Origin: Bacteroidota bacterium
GTDB taxonomy: Bacteria; Bacteroidota; Bacteroidia; Bacteroidales; VadinHA17
Assembly (NCBI GenBank): GCA_021816545.1
Contig: JAKAXP010000016.1
Coordinates: 1 to 18,304, forward strand
DNA: 18,304 nt
Direction: 5' to 3'
Under the pieces are notes generated by a model. The model saw only the letters and a list, made by a program, of their open reading frames with translations. It did not search any database and was not told the origin of the DNA. The stretch's first letter is position 1. Each line of letters starts with the position of its first letter. Below, piece by piece: positions 1 to 7,878 of the stretch. The translations under genes were made by a program, and so were the position numbers.

Positions 1-1200
1 GACCTCTTCCGTCTGCAGGTTGAAAAGGGCATTGACATTACAGCCCCTGCCGGCTCACAGGGGACTCTCCTGCACGATGCTGCAAGGGGCGGATCGCCGG
101 AGATAGTGGCGACGCTCACGGAGAAAGGACTAAAGGCTGACGCGAAGGATAAGTATGGCTGGACACCCCTGCATTATGCAGCAATGAATGATCATGTCAA
201 TGTCATAAAGACGCTCCTGGAAAGGGGTGCTGATATCAATGCAAGGAACCTCATGGGGCAGTCCCCCTTTAACGTGGCTGAAGAGTTCGGCCAGGCAGAA
301 TCGAAGGACCTCCTTGTTAAAAACGGTGCTGACACGGACCCTGTGCATTTCCCGGTAATGGAGGGCGATTACCTTGGTCAGGCACCTCCCGGGGATACAC
401 CGGTGATTTTTGCAAAGGGCATAATTTCCACAATATGGGGACTGCACAGCAGCCTGGCTTTTTCACCTGACAGGACGGAGGTATATTGGGTGCCGATGAT
501 TGATGTTCCGGGACAGGCTTATTCCAGGAATTACATTCATTTTATGAAGAAAACCGGTAACAGGTGGGGACCTCCCGGCATAGTATCCTTCAGCGGCATC
601 GACGGAGTTTCTGACGGAGAGCCTTTCTTTACCGAAGACGGCAACAGGTTATACTTTAACTCAACACGTCCGAACCCTGAACAGGGCAATGACAGGAAAG
701 AGAATATCTGGTATGTTGACAGGACTCCGTCGGGCTGGGGCGAGCCAAGACCTGTGAGCCAGATCATCAACAGGATGAGCATGCACTGGCAGTTTTCGGT
801 CGACAAAAAGGGGAACATCTATTTCGCATCTGATAATCCGGGAGGTCTCGGGATGCAGGATATTTACATCTCTTACCTTAAGGACGGTGAGTACGGAACG
901 CCTGAAAACCTGGGCACAGAGATCAACAGTGCCGAGAATGAGATGACGCCTTTCATTTCGCCGGAGGGTGATTACCTCATCTATTGCAGGGGAACCGACC
1001 TGCGTATCATTTTTCGTAAACCGGACGGCAAGTGGGGTGAGTCAAAGAGCATGGGCAGTCCTGTCTGTACAGGATTCGAGCTGTGCCCTCTGCTTACGCC
1101 TGACAATAAATACCTTGTCTTTTTAAGCGGGCGCGAAGGAGAGAGTCATCCCTTCTGGGTCTCTGCCAGGGTTATAGAGGAGCTGAGGCCGAAACAATGA
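1..1200 (+). CDS. Ankyrin-repeat / PD40 beta-propeller protein, 5' end missing
   Basis: The reading frame is open from the first base, so the gene starts before the window; a GTG at 106 is internal to it. 399 residues are visible. Residues 1-17 look like the end of one ankyrin repeat. Clear repeats follow at about 20-50 (TLLHDAARGGSPEIV), 53-84 (GWTPLHYAA, then LLERGADINARN) and 86-114. After a linker of the type GQAPPGDTPVIF, residues 135-399 hold PD40/WD40-like propeller strands such as SLAFSPDRTEVYW, RLYFNSTRP, IYFASDNPGGLGMQDIYIS and TPFISPEGDYLIY. PD40 proteins of this type are common in Bacteroidota, usually exported, and of unclear function. Ankyrin repeats bind proteins. A role in protein or ligand binding is inference; no catalytic motif is visible. 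It is convergent with the next gene, with 18 bases between stop codons. Confidence 0.85.
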   Translation, partial: DLFRLQVEKGIDITAPAGSQGTLLHDAARGGSPEIVATLTEKGLKADAKDKYGWTPLHYAAMNDHVNVIKTLLERGADINARNLMGQSPFNVAEEFGQAESKDLLVKNGADTDPVHFPVMEGDYLGQAPPGDTPVIFAKGIISTIWGLHSSLAFSPDRTEVYWVPMIDVPGQAYSRNYIHFMKKTGNRWGPPGIVSFSGIDGVSDGEPFFTEDGNRLYFNSTRPNPEQGNDRKENIWYVDRTPSGWGEPRPVSQIINRMSMHWQFSVDKKGNIYFASDNPGGLGMQDIYISYLKDGEYGTPENLGTEINSAENEMTPFISPEGDYLIYCRGTDLRIIFRKPDGKWGESKSMGSPVCTGFELCPLLTPDNKYLVFLSGREGESHPFWVSARVIEELRPKQ

Positions 1201-1218
1201 TCTTCAGACCGGACCAAT

Positions 1219-3630
1219 TCAGAGTTTGATTTCGATCCTTTCTCCGGTATAGATAATTTCTTTTTCTGGCTGGTCTGCATAAGGTAGTCCTGTTCCATTC
1301 CCGCTCCCAACCTTGACAATGAGCATCCTTATGCTTTCAGGCATACCTTTGTACCCGCCTTTGCGCGATTCAATTATAAGTGTCTGTGATGCGTCATTCC
1401 ATTTCATTTCCACAGTGGAACAGGCCCCCTCTTCGTAATTGTAATTATCACGTTCGTCATCGTAAAGGTTGAAGGAGGCATCAGCCCCGGGGTAAACACG
1501 AACTGTCAGCGGATCAGTTTTTTCATTTGCATACTGTACTTCTGGTCCGAACGGTATTATTGAGCCTGCCTTAACGTAGAGCGGCAGAATATCGATCGGG
1601 GCCTCTCTTTCCACGGTTTGTCCGCCATCCAGTTCTTCACCGGTCCAGAAATCAAACCATTTTGTTCCTGCCGGGAGGTATACTTCAGTGGTTTTCACGG
1701 TGCTGAAATCTTCTTTTTCCGCGAAGTACCTTCCCTCATCTTTTTTAAATCGCACATACATGGGCTCAGTTACCGGGCATACCAGGATGTTCTTCCCGAA
1801 CATGTACTGGTTGTCGATATCCAGGGCGTTTTTATCCCCTGCAAAGTCCATCATTAGTGCACGCATCATCGTTGAACGGTTTCGGGTTACATCCCATGAT
1901 GTGGAGTAGATGTACGGGAGGAGACTGTATCGCAGGCTGATCATTTTTTTCATCGCATCATATGCCCAGTCGCCATCTTCGCCGTAATACCATAGTTCGC
2001 GGGGAGTATCGGTTCCGTGTGAACGCATCATCGGACAGAAAGCACCAAACTGCATCCAGCGGACATAGAGTTCATGATAAGCCTTGTTCTTATATCCCTC
2101 CGGAAAAAGCCAGAGAAAAAATCCTCCGATGTCACTGTTCCAGTAAGGTATGCCGGTAAGGGAGAAATTCAAGCCGGCGGAGATCTGGTTCCGGAGCGAC
2201 TGCCAGTCTGCCACGACATCACCTGACCAGGAGTTGGCAGAATAACGCTGCTGCCCGGCGAAGGCAGACCTTGTAAGGATGAATACCCTCTTTGATTTAT
2301 CAGTTTCTTTCTGGTGTTGGGCAATCCCTCCCACATGTACAATGGGATAGGCATTGCGAACTCTTCTGAAAGAACCCAGGAAGGTTTTATTATCAAGATC
2401 ACTCTCTTTCCTTTCAAAATGGTCAGGCTCGGATGAATCGAGCCACCAGCCGTCCATTCCCAGCGAAAAGATCCCTTTATTGAGGTAATCCCAGTATATA
2501 TCACGCGCCTCGGGATTGTATGCATCATATACTTTCACCGCACTGTCGCCCTCAGGCACCAGCGGCCATGTTCTGAAATCAAGCAGCATCCCCCTGTCTT
2601 TCATTATGGCGTACTGTTTGGTCCGCGAGCCAAACGATGCCCAGCATGAAATGATCATATGGGCGTTCAGCTCATGAACCTCATTGATCATTCCCTGTGG
2701 ATCAGGGAAAGCCGGATTCAGAAACTCCATGGCGTTCCAGTAGTAATTGTCTCCCCAGTACTGCCAGTCCTGGATAATTCCGTCGATTGGCACCCCCAGT
2801 TCCCTGTACTTCTTAACCACCCCGACAGTCTCGTCCTGACTTTTGTAGCGTTCCTTGCTCTGCCAGTAGCCATAAGTCCAGTAAGGCATCATGGGAACAT
2901 CCCCGGTCAGATCACGCATGTTCGCAATTACTCCGTCTGCATTTTCTCCGACCATGAAGTAATAATCAATACAGTCGCCAACTTCCGAATCAAATGAGGT
3001 GGAATCAGGATTGTCAGAGAAAACTGTAGGGGAGTAGTTATCCCAGAAGAGTCCGTATCCTTTAGTTGACACCATAAGAGGTACCGCTGTTTCCAGGATT
3101 TCCTGGACCATTTTCAGCTCCTGGTTTCTCTGTGACATTTTCCCCTTCTGGAATTGCCCGAGGCCATAGATCAGTTCGTCCTTATCAAGTGTAAATGATT
3201 GTTTTACAGCGAAGGTAGGCTCTCCGATGTCTTCTTTGGCAATAAAGGCGGCTCCGTTAGTCTTTTCTGTGAGCAGGATCTCCCCTCCCGGTGATGCAAA
3301 TGAAACTGCCCCTGTTGCAATATTGATTCTTACAGCCATCCTGTCAGTTGCGGCAACGATTATGCTGTCATTGCCTTTCACTGAAATAGAGACCTTTTGC
3401 GGTTCTTTTATAACAGAGAGGCTGGATTTCTGAAAATCAAATCCCTTTTCGGATTTTAAGATGCGCACAATTTCAGGTGAAAAGAATTGTATCTCCGTTA
3501 CAGTTGAACCGGTAACTGTTTTGATGCCATGTTCTGTTTTTGTGTAATGCCTGTTGCACGAAATCAATGAAAAGGATGCAATTACAGCAAACAGGATGAA
3601 AGTCTTCTTTAATTTCATTGGGAAGGACAT
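1219..3630 (-). CDS. Glycoside hydrolase family 31 lipoprotein (alpha-xylosidase/alpha-glucosidase type)
   Basis: Predicted to release alpha-linked xylose or glucose from oligosaccharide ends by a retaining mechanism, anchored as a lipoprotein. I chose the ATG at 3630 (803 residues) because it gives a lipoprotein signal: MSFPMKLKK, a hydrophobic stretch, then LISC with the lipid-attached Cys at residue 25. The frame extends to 3741 but adds 37 residues that mask this signal; an ATG at 3618 also fits. The GH31 barrel is complete. The likely nucleophile is Asp398 in GWWLDSSEPD and the likely acid/base is Asp471 in WSGDVVADW; GIIQDWQYWGDNYYW and GIPYWNSDIGG are further active-site segments. WWLDSSEPD with the upstream DWQYWG favours the alpha-xylosidase-like branch, though the exact substrate cannot be read from sequence. 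No large PA14-type insertion is apparent, and no SusC/SusD genes lie beside it, so membership of a polysaccharide utilisation locus is not supported here. Confidence 0.93.
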   Translation of the reverse strand: MSFPMKLKKTFILFAVIASFSLISCNRHYTKTEHGIKTVTGSTVTEIQFFSPEIVRILKSEKGFDFQKSSLSVIKEPQKVSISVKGNDSIIVAATDRMAVRINIATGAVSFASPGGEILLTEKTNGAAFIAKEDIGEPTFAVKQSFTLDKDELIYGLGQFQKGKMSQRNQELKMVQEILETAVPLMVSTKGYGLFWDNYSPTVFSDNPDSTSFDSEVGDCIDYYFMVGENADGVIANMRDLTGDVPMMPYWTYGYWQSKERYKSQDETVGVVKKYRELGVPIDGIIQDWQYWGDNYYWNAMEFLNPAFPDPQGMINEVHELNAHMIISCWASFGSRTKQYAIMKDRGMLLDFRTWPLVPEGDSAVKVYDAYNPEARDIYWDYLNKGIFSLGMDGWWLDSSEPDHFERKESDLDNKTFLGSFRRVRNAYPIVHVGGIAQHQKETDKSKRVFILTRSAFAGQQRYSANSWSGDVVADWQSLRNQISAGLNFSLTGIPYWNSDIGGFFLWLFPEGYKNKAYHELYVRWMQFGAFCPMMRSHGTDTPRELWYYGEDGDWAYDAMKKMISLRYSLLPYIYSTSWDVTRNRSTMMRALMMDFAGDKNALDIDNQYMFGKNILVCPVTEPMYVRFKKDEGRYFAEKEDFSTVKTTEVYLPAGTKWFDFWTGEELDGGQTVEREAPIDILPLYVKAGSIIPFGPEVQYANEKTDPLTVRVYPGADASFNLYDDERDNYNYEEGACSTVEMKWNDASQTLIIESRKGGYKGMPESIRMLIVKVGSGNGTGLPYADQPEKEIIYTGERIEIKL

Positions 3631-3806
3631 TTTGTGATTACCTGTTACAATATTAATGAAAAGATAAAGATCCCTTCTGCTGTAATGTGTCTTTCTGAGC
3701 TGCAATAAATGGCTTAAACGGGGCAAGAACAATAGCGGCACATTCTTGTTTATGGTTTATCTTCACAAAACTTATTGACCAGTGTCATTAATTTGTTTTT
3801 AATCAG

Positions 3807-5171
3807 ATGCAGACTGAACAGAAGAGCAACAGGGCAGTGATTGGACTCCTGTTTGTGGGTGTGCTCATGGGAGCGCTTGACATATCAATAGTTGGCCCCG
3901 CTTTGCCGTCGATAGAGACATTTCTTAAACTTGATCCCCGCTACGCGGGATGGATTTTCTCAATATATGTCCTTTTCAACCTGACAGGCATTTCGCTGTT
4001 TGCCAGGATGTCTGACATCTACGGAAGGAGGAACATCTACATCCTGGCACTTGCGATTTTTGCCGCCGGTTCGCTCTGGGTATCCCTTGCGGGAAGCTTC
4101 GGATCGCTGCTTGCCGGAAGGGCCATACAGGGATTCGGCGCCAGCGGTATTTTCCCGGTCGCATCAGCGCTTGTGGGTGATCTCTTCCCGCGTGAGCGGA
4201 GAGGACGTATCCTGGGCCTGATAGGAGCCGTATTCGGACTGGCATTCCTTATGGGGCCATTCATTGCCGGCGTGGTGTTAAAATATTTCCAGTGGCATGT
4301 ATTGTTTGTGATCAATATTCCCATTTCGCTGGTGCTGATTTATTTCAGCATGAAGGTATTGCCGTCGGTACCTGACGAGAATGTGACGGTGATAGACTGG
4401 GGAGGAATCATCACGCTTGCCGTTGCCCTTGCCGGATTCACAATCGGGCTTAACAGCATTGACACGGATAAGGGCCTGGCGGGTCTTGCAGAGATGAAGG
4501 TGCTGCTGCCGCTGGCTGCTGCTGCCGTAGCCTTTGTCATGTTGCTGATTATCGAAAGGAAAGCGAGGTTCCCGGTCATAAAACTAACCTTCTTTATAAA
4601 CAGGCAGATAACAATTGCGGGGACACTGGCGTTCGTCACCGGGGTGGTTCAGGCCACATTCGTATTCATTCCCACATTCGTGGTGCAGCAGTTCTCCGTC
4701 AGTCCGTCCACTGCAAGCTTCATGCTTACACCTTTTGTTCTGGCCACGGCTGTGGGCTCTCCGTTGTTCGGAAGGATGATAGACAGGTACGGGGCAAAGA
4801 GGATTATCATCGCCGGCCTGTTGCTGCTGGCTGCCGGTTTTTATCTTATAGCCGTCACCGGCACCGCCAGGGAGATCTATTACCTCAGCGGTGTGCTTGT
4901 AGGGCTGGGGCTGTCAGTGCTGGCCGGAAGCTCACTCAGGTACATAATTCTCAACAACACATCGCACGAGGACAGGGCCACCTCGCAGGGTATGCTGACA
5001 ATCTTTACCAGTGTCGGGCAGATCACCGGTACTGCTGTCATCGGGCTACTCTTTGCTTCCGGTATGGAAGGAGCGTTCGGAACAATTTTCAGGGGGATAG
5101 CAGTACTGGCAGCGGTGATGCTGCTGCTGTCACTGAGGCTTGAGGGGAAGGTCCGGGTTGCTGGCACCTGA
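3807..5171 (+). CDS. MFS multidrug exporter, DHA2 (EmrB/QacA-like) family
   Basis: A 454-residue inner-membrane proton-coupled exporter. The family marks are in order: Asp25 in ALDISIVGPALPSI (helix 1), motif A at about 64-78 (LFARMSDIYGRRNIY), motif B at 105-115 (RAIQGFGASGI), motif C at 143-155 (GLAFLMGPFIAGV), and WHVLFVINIPI at 163-173, which is typical of the 14-helix DHA2 group. A second motif-A-like loop (FGRMIDRYGAKR) lies at 321-332. Hydrophobic segments run to the C terminus, so the protein appears complete. It is divergent from the GH31 gene, with 176 bases between the starts. No Shine-Dalgarno is visible before the ATG. A strong terminator lies about 40 bases after the stop, so the gene is probably transcribed alone. 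No adjacent regulator or membrane-fusion gene is present, so the substrate remains unknown. Confidence 0.92.
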   Translation: MQTEQKSNRAVIGLLFVGVLMGALDISIVGPALPSIETFLKLDPRYAGWIFSIYVLFNLTGISLFARMSDIYGRRNIYILALAIFAAGSLWVSLAGSFGSLLAGRAIQGFGASGIFPVASALVGDLFPRERRGRILGLIGAVFGLAFLMGPFIAGVVLKYFQWHVLFVINIPISLVLIYFSMKVLPSVPDENVTVIDWGGIITLAVALAGFTIGLNSIDTDKGLAGLAEMKVLLPLAAAAVAFVMLLIIERKARFPVIKLTFFINRQITIAGTLAFVTGVVQATFVFIPTFVVQQFSVSPSTASFMLTPFVLATAVGSPLFGRMIDRYGAKRIIIAGLLLLAAGFYLIAVTGTAREIYYLSGVLVGLGLSVLAGSSLRYIILNNTSHEDRATSQGMLTIFTSVGQITGTAVIGLLFASGMEGAFGTIFRGIAVLAAVMLLLSLRLEGKVRVAGT

Positions 5172-5213
5172 TCTCTAAAGTGAATTGTGAATTTTCTCAT
5201 CTCTCATGAATAC

Positions 5214-5249
5214 AAAACTTCCCTGGCAATTAAATGCCCGGGGAGTTTT
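5214..5249 (+). terminator. Rho-independent terminator, probably bidirectional
   Basis: A 15-base-pair hairpin has arms 5214-5228 and 5235-5249, with one G-U pair, one mismatch and a 6-base AT loop. The left arm starts with AAAACTT and the right arm ends with AGTTTT. A T-run therefore follows the GC-rich stem when read from either strand. It lies 42 bases after the MFS stop and 45 bases after the stop of the convergent gene ending at 5295, so it can serve both. Confidence 0.85.
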
Positions 5250-5294
5250 ATATATGCCGGCCAGATTTGAATCGCAATGATCGGCGATTAACAA

Positions 5295-6887
5295 TTATTT
5301 ATCTGTTTGCTCTATTTCAGCTGCGGCAACCTCCCCGTTCAGGATGCCAATTCTATAGTTAAGAGAGTATTTCCCTTTTTCAAGCTCCTTGATTTTTTCC
5401 TCAAGGATCTTCTTGTGGTCTTCAGGAATTAATTCATCCCAGGTAATCTCCTTTTCTTTACTTAGTTTAACATTAGTTGAGGAGTTTATATAGTCTATCT
5501 TCAACCCCTCAAGTTTGTCGGAAACAATCATTATGATTTTTTCACCTTCAAATTCCTTTTCAATATTAGCCAACTTGTCAGTTTCGAATACTTTGTTGAA
5601 TGATTCCGGTACCGAATTTATTTCTATGTTATAATCAGGCTGATAGTAGAGGTTCGGAACCACATTATTTGCCTTGTATGCCTTGACCCACCCGGGTTCA
5701 CTGGATGATTCCTTCATGAAACTCGGTAGTTGCTTTGGGCTCCATGTAAGAACTGCAGAACACTCAAAACTTAAAGAGGGTTGATATTTGTCGTTTACCA
5801 GGTTTGTAAGAAATTCTTTGCAATTGGATTTTATCTCATCTGATATGGATTGATGAAGTTCCGGATTAAAGTCTGTGATCTCGTTGATTTTTGACTCTTC
5901 CTCAGCTATCCTCTTTTTCTTTTCTTCGAGCAGTCTTTTTTCTTCCGCGATCCTCAGGGCTTCAAGCCTTTTTTCTTCAGCAATTCTTATCTCCTCCTGC
6001 CTTTTTTCTTCCTCGATTCTTATCTGTTCTCTTGTTTTCTGTTCTACTAATTCCGTAGTATATAATCCATAGAACTGCCTGCCATCATAAGATTTGGCGC
6101 CACGAATATCCTGAGTAAAAGTAAGCATGTATGGCAATTCAACGAATTTGCCCAATTCACTCATCATAGATTTCCTTTCAAGCCTGTAGGGCAAATCCAG
6201 GAGGCTGTCGGGGTATGTTTTTGTATATTGCTCAATTTTATAGAGACAGTCAAGAATCTCCGGATCTTCAACTTTTTTAACATTGCTTTCACCTGTCTGA
6301 ACGTTTTTCGAGACATTAAGGATTTCATATCCGAGTTTGCACTTTGCTATGTTCTGAGTCAGGCCACCTGAGATTATATCAGATTCCTGTATAACTCCTT
6401 CTTTATCCATCTTTATGATGAGGGTACTCTTTGCCTCGCTGTTTGAATACTCCCACGTATCAATCAATAAGCCATTCTTTAAGACCCTTTTATCTGAATC
6501 AATCACCTGGTCACCCTTTTTACTGGTGGCTGTCCATGCCCCGTTTGGTTGCCCTTCAACGTAATTAACAATCATGACCATATCCAGGTACTGCGGATAC
6601 CCAAAAGATCCTTTTATGGTCCACTTTCCGTCCCGGAGGTCATTCTTGAACTTTCCGGTTATTACACCAGAGAAGTTTCCTTTCTCAACTGACAATGTGA
6701 AATCACCATGATACACACGCTGGTATTCATCATTTTCATAATAGCTGTACTTAGCGGTACCTACAGCTCCAATTGCGTTCAGGGTATAGTCTCCGCTGTA
6801 GACCTTGAGGTTTTGCGGTGCATTCTGGCCGATTGCGTATGATGCTATGAAGCAAAAGGCCATTGTAATCCAGAATTTCGTATTCAT
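5295..6887 (-). CDS. Exported protein with MORN/YwqK-like N-terminus and hendecad coiled coil; function unknown
   Basis: 530 residues. Residues 1-20 form a signal peptide (MNTKFWITMAFCFIASYAIG) with likely cleavage before QNAP, so the protein should be periplasmic or surface-exposed. Residues about 27-150 contain short strand pairs with charged turns (YHGDFTL, FKNDLRDGKWTIKGSF, YVEGQPNGAWTATSKKGD, KNGLLIDTWEYSN) that resemble MORN/YwqK-type repeats common in Bacteroidota. Residues 281-336 are a highly charged coiled coil built on an 11-residue repeat, IRIAEEKRLEA and variants. The C-terminal 190 residues include KEFLTNLVNDKYQPSLSFEC and a final alpha/beta part (KIIMIVSDKLEGLKIDYIN) that I do not recognise. 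The bases look more AT-rich than in the exporter next door. The gene stands alone, with its own terminator side at 5249. Confidence 0.8.
   Translation of the reverse strand: MNTKFWITMAFCFIASYAIGQNAPQNLKVYSGDYTLNAIGAVGTAKYSYYENDEYQRVYHGDFTLSVEKGNFSGVITGKFKNDLRDGKWTIKGSFGYPQYLDMVMIVNYVEGQPNGAWTATSKKGDQVIDSDKRVLKNGLLIDTWEYSNSEAKSTLIIKMDKEGVIQESDIISGGLTQNIAKCKLGYEILNVSKNVQTGESNVKKVEDPEILDCLYKIEQYTKTYPDSLLDLPYRLERKSMMSELGKFVELPYMLTFTQDIRGAKSYDGRQFYGLYTTELVEQKTREQIRIEEEKRQEEIRIAEEKRLEALRIAEEKRLLEEKKKRIAEEESKINEITDFNPELHQSISDEIKSNCKEFLTNLVNDKYQPSLSFECSAVLTWSPKQLPSFMKESSSEPGWVKAYKANNVVPNLYYQPDYNIEINSVPESFNKVFETDKLANIEKEFEGEKIIMIVSDKLEGLKIDYINSSTNVKLSKEKEITWDELIPEDHKKILEEKIKELEKGKYSLNYRIGILNGEVAAAEIEQTDK
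5925..6023 (-). repeat. 33-base in-frame tandem repeat encoding an 11-residue coiled-coil unit
   Basis: Residues 289-321 of the exported coiled-coil protein consist of three successive 11-residue units: IRIEEEKRQEE, IRIAEEKRLEA and LRIAEEKRLLE. A degenerate fourth unit follows. The period is 33 bases in DNA. An 11-residue (hendecad) period predicts a nearly straight or slightly right-handed coiled coil, and tandem expansion is the likely origin. Confidence 0.75.
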
Positions 6888-7275
6888 GATTCAGAGTTTA
6901 TTAGTTTAGCTTCGCTTATGGTGGATGGCATTACCTTTATCATTAGTATTAGATTAACGATTCCTGTTTTATACTTATTGTCTGAATATTATGGAAATAC
7001 GGTGACACTTCAGGCAACTAACAGAAATTTGTATGAATTTGACTTCTGGTTGTATGAAAGACCTACAAAACTCCATGGCCGGTTTCTGCGGATATTTCAG
7101 ATATCAGCGTCCGGGGTCCCGGATTCCATTGATATGTAAGCGATATTTGTAACTTGCAGTGTACGGAATACGAGTCCTGACAGTTCAGAAGGCTGGCATA
7201 TCCGGGAGGCATCAATTTAATTCCTGTCAGACATTATTCCTTTAATATGAAGAATTTCTGCAATCGATTAAGACC
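6888..7275. other. 388-base intergenic region, no convincing gene
   Basis: This separates two divergent genes. A 73-codon open frame at 6918-7139 has no recognisable domain and ordinary intergenic base composition, so I do not call it. GATATTTG at 7142-7149 differs by one base from the Bacteroidota -7 element, but a properly spaced -33 element is missing. An inverted repeat CTGACAG / CTGTCAG lies in the last 110 bases before the TIR-like gene. No RNA gene or riboswitch was recognised. Confidence 0.6.
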
Positions 7276-7833
7276 ATGGCAAAATCTGTTTCAAAGGTTT
7301 ATCTCAAGGAGGCTCGAAACACCATCAGCAGAGTAAAGAATCCTGATTATCCCAGGGTACTGATGGAGAGAAAGAACAGGGCAACTGATAATTCTGAGAT
7401 ATCTGTATTTGTCTCCTATGATCCGGGAGACGAAGAAGCCATGCTGAGCGTATTGTTATTGCTCGACTCGGCCGGGGTTAAGATTTGCCCGGTTTTGCCA
7501 GGATCTTTGGTTACATCGGGTCAGGGCTCAGATAAGGATGACTCCGTAAGAAAAAACATAGCACGCTGTTCCAGATTTGTTTTCATTGCAACAGACAATG
7601 CCATGCGCTCTCCACGATGCAACTGGGAACTTGGCATAGGCGACGGTTTGATGACTCCGGCCAATATAGCAGTTATGCCGGTAACAGAACAAAGAGGAGC
7701 CACCTGGTCGTGCCCTGATCATCTTCTGGCTTATCCAATGCTTGTTACCGACAATGACTTTTTCATCGGTGAGTTCTTCATTGAATCCATGGACAGGAAG
7801 ATCAGCCTGACCGGGTGGCTCCGGCAGAGGTAA
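7276..7833 (+). CDS. Small TIR-like domain protein
   Basis: A 185-residue soluble protein made almost entirely of a TIR-like fold. ISVFVSYDPGDEEA (42-55) is the first strand and loop. LLLLDSAGVKICPVLPG (60-76) follows. VRKNIARCSRFVFIATDNAM (91-110) matches the region in TIR proteins that precedes the active site. CNWELGIGDGL (115-125) carries Glu118, the residue equivalent to the TIR NADase glutamate. NIAVMPVTEQRGATW and a terminal SLTGWL complete a pattern known from widespread bacterial stand-alone TIR-like proteins. TIR domains either cleave NAD or make cyclic ADP-ribose-type signals; catalysis here is inference. A start at 7363 (Met30) is possible, since the domain begins at about 42. It is convergent with the six-gene operon, with 30 bases between stop codons. 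No partner effector such as a SLOG/SIR2 (ThsA-like) protein is fused to it. Confidence 0.72.
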   Translation: MAKSVSKVYLKEARNTISRVKNPDYPRVLMERKNRATDNSEISVFVSYDPGDEEAMLSVLLLLDSAGVKICPVLPGSLVTSGQGSDKDDSVRKNIARCSRFVFIATDNAMRSPRCNWELGIGDGLMTPANIAVMPVTEQRGATWSCPDHLLAYPMLVTDNDFFIGEFFIESMDRKISLTGWLRQR

Positions 7834-7852
7834 TGCTATGAGTACCGGGGGA

Positions 7853-7878
7853 GGCGGGTTCTGCTAGTTGAACCTGCC
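7853..7878. terminator. Possible shared hairpin between convergent genes
   Basis: GGCGGGTTC (7853-7861) and GAACCTGCC (7870-7878) can form a 9-base-pair stem with one G-U pair and an 8-base loop that contains the stop codon of the minus-strand gene. It lies between the TIR-like gene and the end of the six-gene operon. No T-run follows on either strand, so it is a weak terminator at best. Confidence 0.35.

Noticed and set aside
3631..3741. 37-residue N-terminal extension of the GH31 protein
   Set aside because: It would place a basic, non-signal segment before a clear lipoprotein signal peptide; the ATG at 3630 is the better start.
1219..5171. Polysaccharide utilisation locus around the GH31 gene
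   Set aside because: No SusC/SusD, regulator or second glycosidase lies beside it in the window, only a divergent drug-type exporter.
6918..7139. 73-codon open frame between the exported protein and the TIR-like gene
   Set aside because: No recognisable domain, no leader signal, odd composition; it most likely is chance in an intergenic stretch.
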